Shown: one piece after another, positions 26,993-34,409 of the stretch
How positions within the stretch are numbered: the first letter of the stretch is position 1
How the letters are laid out: each line of letters starts with the position of its first letter
Assembly: GCA_015487235.1 (NCBI GenBank)
Contig: WFQC01000011.1
Location: 1-34,409, forward strand
Direction: 5' to 3'
Length of the DNA: 34,409 nt
Source: Alteromonadaceae bacterium
Lineage (GTDB): Bacteria; Pseudomonadota; Gammaproteobacteria; Enterobacterales; Alteromonadaceae
The notes under the pieces: model-generated
Told to the model about the DNA's origin: nothing
Databases searched by the model: none
Seen by the model: the letters and a program-made list of their open reading frames with translations, nothing else
Program-made: the position numbers and the translations under genes

Positions 26993-27349
26993 ATGAAAAA
27001 GTTATTGATTTTAATTGCCTTTGCTGCGGTGTATTTACATTTTTACCCTAATGAAACACTCAATTCATGGTTTAGTGAACAAAAAGAGGCTGTTGTGACA
27101 AAAGTAGCAGCAGCCACTGATACTAAAATAAAACTTAAAGCGGAAAAAATATTTACTGATCTTAAGTCTGATTTTGCCAGTTTTAGTCAAGAAGAAATCG
27201 CAGAGCTAAAAAAAATAACGGCCAGTAGGGAATCAGTAAAACGCTTCTATCAAGAATATTGTCGAGGCGGTAACTCAAACCCTATTTTTCATTATTTAAA
27301 TGAAGAAAAAATTTGTCGAACTATCAGCCATTATGAGTCGTTATTATAA
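26993..27349 (+). CDS. Small N-terminally anchored protein of unknown function
   Basis: Not recognised. A 118-residue protein with a hydrophobic N-terminus (KKLLILIAFAAVYLHFYP) that can be a signal anchor or uncleaved signal peptide, then a charged, mainly helical region with many Lys and Glu. Two cysteines, Cys90 and Cys108, lie in the C-terminal part (YQEYCRGGNSN and EEKICRTISHYE); if the domain is periplasmic they could form a disulfide. The ATG has only a weak purine-rich ribosome site. The gene stands alone, divergent from ccoG, and is closed by the terminator at 27366-27395. It keeps an intact frame with codon use like its neighbours, so it is probably a real gene. Confidence 0.65.
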   Translation: MKKLLILIAFAAVYLHFYPNETLNSWFSEQKEAVVTKVAAATDTKIKLKAEKIFTDLKSDFASFSQEEIAELKKITASRESVKRFYQEYCRGGNSNPIFHYLNEEKICRTISHYESLL

Positions 27350-27365
27350 ACGGCCATTAAGCTTA

Positions 27366-27395
27366 AAGCATTAGCCAAAAGTCTAGTGCTTTTTT
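27366..27395 (+). terminator. Rho-independent terminator after the small anchored protein gene
   Basis: AAGCATTAG (27366-27374) pairs with CTAGTGCTT (27383-27391) with one T-G wobble and an eight-base loop, followed by a T-run to 27395. Confidence 0.75.
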
Positions 27396-27441
27396 ATTAC
27401 ATCAACGGCTATACTTACCTTGAGAATAGAAGGATTCTTTA

Positions 27442-28107
27442 ATGATTCAACCAGATAAAGTTATTATTGCCGATGATCATCCGCTTTTTCGCCAAGCGCT
27501 TCTTGAAACATTAAAGGCAAAGCTATCAACAACACAATGGTTAGAGGCTGAAACAGTTGCTGAGCTTGATAAGCTACTTGAAACAACGACTGATGCTGAT
27601 TTACTGTTGCTTGATTTAAATATTCCTGGTGCGCATGGTTTCAATACACTTGTGCATGTGCGTAAGCATTTTCCGCAAATTCCTGTGGTGGTGGTTTCTG
27701 CCTATGAAGATGCAGATACTATTGCCAAAGCAATGGAATTTGGTGCCTCGGGTTTTGTGCCTAAATCAACCCCCGTTGAAACTATTTTTGCGGCGATAAG
27801 CCAAGTACTTTCTGGTGGTTTATGGACTCCTGAAGTCTTAAATAAACAGCAGGTTACGCCCAGCAAATCAGATATAGCAGAACGCATTGCCAGTTTAACC
27901 CCGCAACAATATAAAATATTAATGATGTTTGCTGAAGGTATGCTCAATAAGCAGATCGCTTATGATTTATCTGTATCTGAAGCCACAATAAAAGCACATG
28001 CTACGGCAATATTTCGTAAATTGAATGTGCGTAATCGTACCCAAGCCGTTATTGCGATTGGCCAGTTAGATTTAACTGAACATGAATTTAAAGATGAACT
28101 GAGCTAA
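27442..28107 (+). CDS. crbR: NarL/LuxR-family response regulator, CrbR-like
   Basis: Two-component transcription regulator of 221 residues. The receiver domain (1-125) has the acidic pocket Asp11-Asp12, phospho-acceptor Asp58 (LLLLDLNIPGAHGF) and Lys108 (VPKS). The LuxR helix-turn-helix (about 150-215) has LTPQQYKILMMFAEGMLNKQ, then IAYDLSVSEATIKAHATAIF and RKLNVRNRTQAV. AAGGA precedes the ATG. It is convergent with the SLC5-linked hybrid kinase, whose last codon is 80 bases away. In vibrios and pseudomonads, regulators of this kind work with CrbS to switch on acetate utilisation genes such as acs. The name is given by this pairing; the targets here are not visible. Confidence 0.8.
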   Translation: MIQPDKVIIADDHPLFRQALLETLKAKLSTTQWLEAETVAELDKLLETTTDADLLLLDLNIPGAHGFNTLVHVRKHFPQIPVVVVSAYEDADTIAKAMEFGASGFVPKSTPVETIFAAISQVLSGGLWTPEVLNKQQVTPSKSDIAERIASLTPQQYKILMMFAEGMLNKQIAYDLSVSEATIKAHATAIFRKLNVRNRTQAVIAIGQLDLTEHEFKDELS

Positions 28108-28187
28108 GGCTAGAAACCGTCGAACTTTGTACAAGACACAAGTGTTTTATAGCAAGTCTATTAAGTAAATGATTTAAAACTTGCTGA

Positions 28188-31100
28188 TTATTCTAAGTAA
28201 TTATCTTGTAACCTTTTAGCGAGCATAGAACTCATCATGGCACGTAAAGCCGCTGGTTTAACTAATTTACGCATAAAGCCAACATTAGCACCTTTCGCTT
28301 TTTCTTCAATGTTATGCTCTGTGGTTGCGGTTATTAAAATAGCGGGCACAGGTGATAATTGATGCCGTCTGATCTGTGCAATGAGTGTTAAGCCGTCTTG
28401 ATTATTATCAAGTTGATAATCAACAAGTAATATATCTATTTCATTTTGATATTCGGTAAAAACACTGATCGCTTGCTCAAAAGAGCTGGCGCCTAAAACA
28501 TTGCATTGCCATGCGGTTAATAATTCAATCATACCGCTTAATACCGCTTCATCATTATCTATACACAATACGGTAGCACCTTGTAATCCCGCTTTAGGTG
28601 ATAGGGTAATTTCTTCAACAACGGGCTGTGGTTTTGCTCTTGCTAAGGTAATACTGAACTTACAACCTTGATTCTCTATTGAAGTTAGCGTTAATGAATG
28701 CTGTAAAATATGTGCAAGACTTTGCGTAATGCTAAGCCCTAAACCAAGGCCTTGTCCGCCATAATTACTGGGATACGAGAGCTGTGTAAATTGTTCAAAT
28801 ACTAAAGATTGTTTGCTTTGAGGAATACCGGGGCCATTATCGAGCACTTGAATTTGTAATTTGCCTGCTACTTGGCGAACGCCTAATAATACTTTACCTG
28901 GGCTGGCATAGCGAAATGCATTGGCCAGTAAATTTTGTAAAATACGACGTAGCAAATGACGATCGCTTTTAACCCAGTGTTTAGTTGGCATAATACGAAA
29001 ATCAACGCTTAACTCATCGGCAGCGACAGAGAATTCTTGCGCCAGCGAATCAAAAAGCTCACTTAATGAAAAAGTTTCAAAATTGGGTTTTATGTTACCG
29101 CTTTCAATGCGGGCTATTTCACCTAAATTTGACAGTAATTCGTTGGCAACCTTTAATGAATTTTTAATATTATCGAGTTGCCTTTTTTGCACTTCATCTA
29201 AATCTTTATGATTTGCTAATGCTGAAGTAAATAAACGAGCCGCTTCTAACGGTTGCATTAAATCATGGCTGCAAGCTTTTAAATATTGACTTTTACGTAA
29301 ATGAGCTTGTTCAGACTTTTGTCGTGCTAGTGCCAGTTCATAATTGGCTTGTGCTAATTTTTGTGTGCGCTCAGCCACGCGAGTTTCTAGATCTTGGTTG
29401 GCTTCTTTTAGCACTAACTCAGCTTGTTTATAGGCGGTAATATCTGAAAATAGCATAACAAAGCCGCCATCGGGTAAAGGGTTACCTTGAATACGAATAA
29501 CTTGGCCATCATGATGTTGTCGTTCAGAGCTATGAGGGCTACCTTGTTTTAAATAATAAATACGTTTAGCCACTTGTTGATCAACATCACCGGGGCCACA
29601 TAATCCGCGCTCAACATTAAAGCGAATTAATTTTTCAATTTCTACTCCGACATAAATTAATTCTTCAGGGTATTGAAATAAATCAAGATATTTTTTATTC
29701 CACGCCACTAAACGTAATTTATCATCAATAATTGAAATGCCTTCACTGGCATTTTCAATCGCGCTTTGCAGTAAGTTTTGGCTAAATTGTTGACGCTGAT
29801 TTGAGGCTTCCTCTACCAAAACTGCAAGCTCATCTAAAGCAATATCTCTGCCTTCAATAGCGGAACTAAGTACGAGTCGAGCTGATGATGCTCCCATCAC
29901 TTTCGCGAGTGTATTTTCTGTGTGTTGTATTAGTGCGCGTTTATATTCTTTATTGCCTAATGCTTTACGATCAGTGTGTAAAACAAATTCAGCAAAACTT
30001 TTTTGGGCTTTTTCATCACCAACAAACCGAGAAACTAATAGCTGTAATTCATTTAAATTAATTTGTCGTGATTTAGGTGAACTGATTTCTTTGGGAGCTT
30101 GCCACTCAAGAAATAATGAAGCCTGTACTCGCTCTTGTACGCTTTGGCGGCTAAGTTGTGAAATACTCCACATGATCAAGATATTAATTAATAAACTGAG
30201 TAAGGTTGCCACACTGTTAGCAGGCATTAAATCGGTAATAAAAGGCTGAGGATAAACATCTATTTGCGGTAAAAAATTCAATAAAAACCACAAGGTAAAG
30301 CCAACTACAATACCAGCATATACCCCTTTTAAGCTTGCTCTGCGCCAGTAAAAAGCGGCGATAAGTGCGGGAGTTAGTTGCGCAATAGCCCCAAAAGCTA
30401 TTTCGCCAAGCGATGACAAGGTTTCAGGTGAGGCCATTAAAAACACCCCATAACCTAACATGATCACCAGTAAAACCAGTACTTTTCGGGTATTCAGTAA
30501 TTGTGCGCGAAAGTTATCGTAATTTTTTTGTTTATGCGTGCTGGCTCGAAAGAAAATAGGAAAAACAATTTCGTTACTTAGCATGGTGCTTAAGGCAATA
30601 GATGAAATGATCACCATAGAGCTGGCAGCAGAAATAGCGCCCAGAAAAGCAAATAGCGTCAGCCAAATTTGATCGCCATACCAAGGTAAAAAAAGCACAT
30701 AAGCATCGGGTTCAACGGTATTTGTTAATAATAAATGCCCCGCTAGTCCTAAGGGAATAGCGCCTAAGGCAAAAATAGCAAGGTAAAGTGGAAATACTTT
30801 ACGGCTAAGGTGAGTATGCTTTTTATCTTTTAATTCAACCACCATCACTTGAAACTGTCGAGGTAGTGATAAAAAAGCGGTCATGGTGATCACTAATAAA
30901 GCCATCATAGAAACAAGATTAGGCCAATTGACTTGACCAGCTAAATCAATTTGTTTATCGGCTTGTTGCCATAAGGCAGTAGGGGAGTCATAAAGGCTAA
31001 ATACGACAAAAAGACTTACCGCTAAAAAAGCAATAAGTTTAACTAAAGATTCAAATGCAATGGCTAACATAACCCCAGGATGGCGTTCAGTCACATCAAT

Positions 31101-31625
31101 GGTGCGAATACCAAAAACAATAGTAAACCCTGCTAAAACAAGGCTTACCGCCAATCCTAATTGCCAAGTAACAAAATCTTGTTGTGCTTGTAACTGTTGA
31201 AAAGAATAAACGATAGCTTTTAGCTGTAATGCAATGTAAGGCATAATGCCAATAACGGCGACTAGGGTAACTAAAATCGCTAAATGGTGAGATTTACCAT
31301 AGCGAGCAGCAAGTAAATCAGCAATCGAAGTTAAATGCAGTTTTAAACTGACGCGAATAATGCGCTGAATAAAAGGCCAAGCAAAAATAAACAGCAAAAT
31401 AGGGCCAAGATAAATCGGTAGGTGAGCAAGCACATTAGTTGAAGCTTGCCCTGAAGTACCTAAAAAACTCCATGAGGTGCAATAAACGCCTAAGGTTAAA
31501 GCATAAATAATAGATTGGCTTTTTTTAAAGAGCTTATAGCGGTATTTATCACCTAAATAGGCAATAACAAAAAGTAAACCAATATAGCTAAAACTTAATA
31601 AGACTAACTGCCAGTTATGAAACAT
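28188..31625 (-). CDS. crbS: SLC5-linked hybrid sensor histidine kinase, CrbS-like
   Basis: A 1145-residue sensor that joins a transporter-like domain to a kinase. Residues 1 to about 500 form a 12-13 helix sodium:solute symporter (SLC5) domain, for example LLSFSYIGLLFVIAYLGDKY and VGIMPYIALQLKAIVYSFQQ. A STAC-type linker follows (LNELQLLVSRFVGDEKAQKS). A PAS domain (about 620-740, ENASEGISIIDDKLRLVAWN), a coiled coil, the kinase H-box with His787 (CSHDLMQPLEAARLF) and the ATPase domain (NLLANAFRY, DNGPGIP, GLGLGLSI) come next. A C-terminal receiver domain carries Asp1069 (LLVDYQLD). This order is that of CrbS, which responds to acetate or related monocarboxylates. It ends facing the response regulator gene. 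It is unclear whether the symporter domain still transports its ligand. Confidence 0.9.
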   Translation of the reverse strand: MFHNWQLVLLSFSYIGLLFVIAYLGDKYRYKLFKKSQSIIYALTLGVYCTSWSFLGTSGQASTNVLAHLPIYLGPILLFIFAWPFIQRIIRVSLKLHLTSIADLLAARYGKSHHLAILVTLVAVIGIMPYIALQLKAIVYSFQQLQAQQDFVTWQLGLAVSLVLAGFTIVFGIRTIDVTERHPGVMLAIAFESLVKLIAFLAVSLFVVFSLYDSPTALWQQADKQIDLAGQVNWPNLVSMMALLVITMTAFLSLPRQFQVMVVELKDKKHTHLSRKVFPLYLAIFALGAIPLGLAGHLLLTNTVEPDAYVLFLPWYGDQIWLTLFAFLGAISAASSMVIISSIALSTMLSNEIVFPIFFRASTHKQKNYDNFRAQLLNTRKVLVLLVIMLGYGVFLMASPETLSSLGEIAFGAIAQLTPALIAAFYWRRASLKGVYAGIVVGFTLWFLLNFLPQIDVYPQPFITDLMPANSVATLLSLLINILIMWSISQLSRQSVQERVQASLFLEWQAPKEISSPKSRQINLNELQLLVSRFVGDEKAQKSFAEFVLHTDRKALGNKEYKRALIQHTENTLAKVMGASSARLVLSSAIEGRDIALDELAVLVEEASNQRQQFSQNLLQSAIENASEGISIIDDKLRLVAWNKKYLDLFQYPEELIYVGVEIEKLIRFNVERGLCGPGDVDQQVAKRIYYLKQGSPHSSERQHHDGQVIRIQGNPLPDGGFVMLFSDITAYKQAELVLKEANQDLETRVAERTQKLAQANYELALARQKSEQAHLRKSQYLKACSHDLMQPLEAARLFTSALANHKDLDEVQKRQLDNIKNSLKVANELLSNLGEIARIESGNIKPNFETFSLSELFDSLAQEFSVAADELSVDFRIMPTKHWVKSDRHLLRRILQNLLANAFRYASPGKVLLGVRQVAGKLQIQVLDNGPGIPQSKQSLVFEQFTQLSYPSNYGGQGLGLGLSITQSLAHILQHSLTLTSIENQGCKFSITLARAKPQPVVEEITLSPKAGLQGATVLCIDNDEAVLSGMIELLTAWQCNVLGASSFEQAISVFTEYQNEIDILLVDYQLDNNQDGLTLIAQIRRHQLSPVPAILITATTEHNIEEKAKGANVGFMRKLVKPAALRAMMSSMLAKRLQDNYLE

Positions 31626-31690
31626 GAATTAACCCACTTGGCCTGTTATTTTATATAATTTAATCACTTTTTACTTTAGCACTATGTCAG

Positions 31691-31708
31691 AGCTTTGTGA
31701 TCAAAGCT
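31691..31708. repeat. 7-bp palindromic hairpin between unknown gene and kinase gene
   Basis: AGCTTTG (31691-31697), loop TGAT, CAAAGCT (31702-31708). Both neighbouring genes run on the minus strand, where no T-run follows, so it is a poor terminator in that direction. On the plus strand ATTTTTA follows. It could be a kinase-gene operator or an antisense terminator. Confidence 0.4.
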
Positions 31709-31730
31709 ATTTTTATCGCTTTAGCGTGGT

Positions 31731-32141
31731 TTATTTCGCCTGAAACTCGGCAATGTATTTACTGCCTTTAATTGCTGCAATAAGGCGAAGAGTTTGCTCT
31801 GGCACTAATAAAACCTCTGTTTGCCAATAATAAGGATTATCTTTAACACTCATTGCATAAGGTTGGGCATTATTTGAGTTATCAACTACAAACAGTGTGA
31901 CTTCATCAAGAGGAAAGGTTGCATTGAGTATTGTTTTGTTACGCTCATTATAAATATTAATTTTAAAATCGCCTGAAATAAGTAAGCATTTTTTTTCGCT
32001 AATACTGCATGTATCTTGTTGTGCTAACTGGAAAATTTTTGGTTGGTTTGCTTGGTATTCAACATAATAATCAGAGGCAATGTAACCAATAACCGCCAGA
32101 ATAGGCGCAACTAAAATAGCTAATTTAGTGTGTTTGTTCAT
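31731..32141 (-). CDS. Small membrane-anchored protein of unknown function
   Basis: Not recognised. A 136-residue protein starting at the ATG at 32141 (an in-frame upstream start at 32183 would run into the symporter terminator hairpin). One hydrophobic helix at about residues 7-23 (LAILVAPILAVIGYIAS) is followed by an exported domain with two close cysteines, Cys45 and Cys52 (DTCSISEKKC), a possible disulfide. The rest is beta-rich (LLISGDFKINIYNE, ATFPLDEVTLFVVD). It lies between the symporter operon and the CrbS-like kinase on the same strand, which may mean a role in the same pathway; no domain supports a function. Confidence 0.7.
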   Translation of the reverse strand: MNKHTKLAILVAPILAVIGYIASDYYVEYQANQPKIFQLAQQDTCSISEKKCLLISGDFKINIYNERNKTILNATFPLDEVTLFVVDNSNNAQPYAMSVKDNPYYWQTEVLLVPEQTLRLIAAIKGSKYIAEFQAK

Positions 32142-32181
32142 AAAAAAACCTACATTATTTTTTATTATTATTAACGACAGC

Positions 32182-32203
32182 AAAGGCTCCTAAAGGAGCC
32201 TTT
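32182..32203 (-). terminator. Hairpin terminator after the symporter gene
   Basis: AAAGGCTCC (32182-32190) and GGAGCCTTT (32195-32203) form a perfect 9-bp stem with a four-base loop, 25 bases after the symporter stop read on the minus strand. Read in this direction it ends in TTTG, so the U-tract is short. Confidence 0.7.
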
Positions 32204-32228
32204 TCATGGTCGTATTCTCTAAAGTTAA

Positions 32229-33962
32229 TTAGTGCGCGTGTGCTGCACCAGAACCTTTAGGTATACGCATATTTTCAACTAAAGCTTGAATATGGCTTGG
32301 TGCTGGCCCTGTTACTTTAAGTACAGCAAATGCTACAGCAAAATTAACTAACGCCCCAACGGCACCAAAAGCATTTGGTGAAATACCAAAGAACCAGTTA
32401 GGCTCCATATTGCCCAAGAATGATGTACCCGGAATAAACATAATACCTTTATGTTGGAATACATAAAGCATTGTTACGCCAATACCTGAAATCATACCTG
32501 CTACGGCAGCTTTACCACTCATTTGTTTAGAGAAGATACCCATCATTAACGCTGGGAATATACTTGATGCGGCTAAACCAAAGGCTAATGCTACCGTTCC
32601 TGCAGCAAATCCGGGTGGATTCAAGCCAAGGTAACCAGACACCAGTATGGCAAGCGTCATAACAATTCGACCTGCTTTTAGTTCCCCCTTCTCAGATAAG
32701 TCAGGTGTTAATATACCTTTCATTAAATCATGAGATATAGCGGACGATATTGCTAATAGTAGGCCAGCAGCAGTTGATAAAGCTGCGGCTAAACCACCCG
32801 CGGCAACTAACGCTATTACCCAGTTTGGCAAGTTAGCGATTGCAGGGTTTGCTAATACCATAATGTCACGGTCAACTTTAACCATTTCATTTTTCTCTTT
32901 ATCAGCAACATATTGAATTTTACCATCACCATTTTTGTCTTCAAATTTCAATAAGCCTGTTTTTTCCCAATCTTTAAACCATTGAGGGCGGGCTTCATAA
33001 TCAATACTTTGCCCATGTGGTTGAATGGTTTCAATTAAGTTAAAACGAGCCATTGCACCTACCGCAGGAGCTACAGTATAAAGTAAAGCAATAAATACCA
33101 GTGCATAACCCGCTGAAGCACGCGCTGCTTTTACGCTAGGCACAGTAAAGAAACGCATAATAACGTGTGGCAAACCCGCTGTACCAATCATTAACGATAA
33201 GGTATAAGCAAACATGTTTAAGGTGCCACCCATATTATCTGTGGTGTATTCTTTAAAGCCTAAATCGGTTACTACCATGTCAAGTTTATCTAATAAATAA
33301 ACCCCGCTACCATCCGCTAATGTGCTACCTAAGCCCAGTTGTGGAATAGGATTGCCGGTTAATTGTAATGAGATAAAAACAGCAGGAATAGTGTAAGCAA
33401 AAATAAGTACACAATATTGGGCAATTTGCGTATAAGTAATACCTTTCATACCACCTAACACGGCATAAACCCAAACAACACCCATACCAATATATAAACC
33501 TAAGTCATAATCAACTTCTAAGAAGCGAGAAAAAGCAACACCCACGCCTTTCATTTGACCAATAATATAAGTCAGTGAAGCAATAATTAAACAAATAACT
33601 GCCACAACGCGCGCTGTATTTGAATAATAGCGATCAGAAATAAATTCTGGCACAGTAAATTTGCCATGCTTACGCATATAAGGAGCTAAGAGCATTGCCA
33701 GCAGTACATAACCACCTGTCCAGCCCATTAAAAATACGCTACCACCGTAACCTAAGAAGGCAATGAGACCCGCCATAGAGATAAATGATGCAGCACTCAT
33801 CCAGTCGGCGCCAATTGCCATACCATTTTGAATCGGTGTTATGCCACCACCAGCAACGTAAAAGTCACTGGTTGAGCCTGCACGAGCCCACCAAGCGATG
33901 GCAAAATATAAGCCAAAAGTGCCAAATACGGCGATATACGTGTAGAGTTTTAGTTCTTCCAT
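32229..33962 (-). CDS. Sodium:solute symporter, VC_2705 subfamily (acetate/monocarboxylate type)
   Basis: Inner-membrane SLC5-family transporter of 577 residues, close to ActP-like cation/acetate symporters. Family features are the N-terminal DFYVAGGGITPIQNGMAIGA and DWMSAASFISMAGLI, the segment VPEFISDRYYSNTARVVAVI, GGMKGITYTQIAQY, and the late helices LVAAGGLAAALSTAAGLLLA. About 13 membrane helices are expected. A hydrophilic loop near residues 325-370 carries a DKNGDGKI element (342-349) like a calcium-binding EF loop; this insert is a known feature of the VC_2705 subfamily. The C-terminus ends in a His/Ala tail (GSGAAHAH). The DUF4212 gene lies upstream with two bases between, so the two form an operon. 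The substrate is inferred from family and neighbours. Confidence 0.9.
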   Translation of the reverse strand: MEELKLYTYIAVFGTFGLYFAIAWWARAGSTSDFYVAGGGITPIQNGMAIGADWMSAASFISMAGLIAFLGYGGSVFLMGWTGGYVLLAMLLAPYMRKHGKFTVPEFISDRYYSNTARVVAVICLIIASLTYIIGQMKGVGVAFSRFLEVDYDLGLYIGMGVVWVYAVLGGMKGITYTQIAQYCVLIFAYTIPAVFISLQLTGNPIPQLGLGSTLADGSGVYLLDKLDMVVTDLGFKEYTTDNMGGTLNMFAYTLSLMIGTAGLPHVIMRFFTVPSVKAARASAGYALVFIALLYTVAPAVGAMARFNLIETIQPHGQSIDYEARPQWFKDWEKTGLLKFEDKNGDGKIQYVADKEKNEMVKVDRDIMVLANPAIANLPNWVIALVAAGGLAAALSTAAGLLLAISSAISHDLMKGILTPDLSEKGELKAGRIVMTLAILVSGYLGLNPPGFAAGTVALAFGLAASSIFPALMMGIFSKQMSGKAAVAGMISGIGVTMLYVFQHKGIMFIPGTSFLGNMEPNWFFGISPNAFGAVGALVNFAVAFAVLKVTGPAPSHIQALVENMRIPKGSGAAHAH

Positions 33963-33964
33963 TA

Positions 33965-34213
33965 TTATTCCTCCACATTATATTTTTTGTCGAGCTTATT
34001 CATTTGGGCGCCATACCAAAAAATTAAGCCAACAAAGGTATAAATTGAGCCTTGTTGTGCAAACCAAAAGCCAAGCTTGTAGCCACCCAACCTAATTGCG
34101 TTCAATGGTTCAACTAATAACAGCCCAAAACCATAAGAAACAACAAACCAGATGGTGAGGCAGATGAAGATCAGGCGAAGATTTTCTCGCCAATATGTAT
34201 TCTCATTCTCCAC
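33965..34213 (-). CDS. DUF4212 small subunit of the sodium:solute symporter
   Basis: An 82-residue protein with two membrane helices (about 12-34, LRLIFICLTIWFVVSYGFGL, and about 50-70, FAQQGSIYTFVGLIFWYGAQ) and the typical DUF4212 start YWRENLRLI. The C-terminus is charged (KLDKKYNVEE). The start is a GTG with AGGAG six bases upstream (34220-34224 on the plus strand). Proteins of this family are found almost always next to a VC_2705-type symporter, as here, where only two bases separate the genes. It is probably a partner subunit. Confidence 0.92.
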   Translation of the reverse strand: MENENTYWRENLRLIFICLTIWFVVSYGFGLLLVEPLNAIRLGGYKLGFWFAQQGSIYTFVGLIFWYGAQMNKLDKKYNVEE

Positions 34214-34293
34214 AATGTTCTCCTAAGTATTTTATTTTTATATGCCTATTGAAGATGGCTTTTAGTTGTCATTGTTTGAGACTATTAGCCTAT

Positions 34294-34321
34294 CTTGCTA
34301 ATCACACTAGCAAGCTTTTTT
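34294..34321. repeat. Inverted repeat with T-tract upstream of the DUF4212-symporter operon
   Basis: CTTGCTA (34294-34300) and TAGCAAG (34308-34314) form a perfect 7-bp inverted repeat with loop ATCACAC, followed by a C and six T on the plus strand. As a terminator it would act on plus-strand transcripts, yet no plus-strand gene is seen to its left within 6 kb. It lies 81 bases before the GTG of the minus-strand operon, where an operator would be expected. Confidence 0.45.
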
Positions 34322-34409
34322 AACTCATCCTATTAAACTTTAGTCTAGATACGGTGGTTAAAGATTGACTCGTTTTAGGGTTATGCTTTACAACAAGGGC
34401 AGACAGAAA

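Noticed and set aside
28151-28185. AGCAAGT/ACTTGCT repeat between the convergent response regulator and kinase genes
   Set aside because: Loop of 21 bases and no T-run on either strand; might be a weak bidirectional terminator but support is too thin.
1-34409. tRNA, rRNA, CRISPR, insertion sequence or prophage signals
   Set aside because: No repeat arrays, transposase or integrase motifs, and no recognisable RNA gene were seen on either strand.

Overview
The window looks like chromosomal DNA of a marine gammaproteobacterium of the Alteromonadales, most likely Colwelliaceae (Colwellia/Thalassotalea type). This is inferred from the AT-rich composition, the protein sequences, and gene order shared with Vibrio, Shewanella and E. 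coli: gspC beside hslR-hslO, then pckA, envZ-ompR, and srkA-dsbA. No rRNA, tRNA, CRISPR array, insertion sequence or prophage was seen. Almost every base lies in, or within a few hundred bases of, a protein gene.

Layout. (1) 1-4508, minus strand: gspC-gspD-gspE of a type II secretion system (T2SS); gspE runs off the left edge. (2) 4886-6263, plus: heat-shock genes hslR and hslO. (3) 6600-11234, plus: a very large secreted S8 (subtilisin-like) protease with a C-terminal GlyGly-CTERM tail, lying between hslO and pckA. (4) pckA (plus) faces envZ-ompR (minus). (5) 15725-17531, plus: an ECF-type sigma factor, an overlapping minimal RskA-like anti-sigma factor, a small LETM1-like membrane protein and a cupin protein. 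(6) ubiK (minus), then on the plus strand rep helicase, a 932-residue TPR lipoprotein of the PrsT type, and an overlapping gene for a protein with two SSB-like OB folds. (7) dsbA, srkA and ccoG, all minus. (8) A small anchored protein of unknown function, then a NarL/LuxR response regulator facing an SLC5-linked hybrid histidine kinase (CrbR/CrbS type). (9) An unknown small membrane protein and a two-gene sodium:solute (probably acetate/monocarboxylate) symporter operon with its DUF4212 partner, at the right edge.

How the genes may work together. The T2SS genes and the GlyGly-CTERM protease fit one export route, because rhombosortase-type substrates occur in T2SS-bearing bacteria. The right-hand 7 kb resembles an acetate-sensing and uptake module (CrbS, CrbR, VC_2705-type symporter, DUF4212). 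With pckA it suggests growth on acetate and other gluconeogenic carbon. The least explained parts are the sigma/mini-anti-sigma/LETM1-like/cupin cluster and the tandem OB-fold protein coupled to the PrsT-like lipoprotein. These are the best candidates for undescribed biology here.
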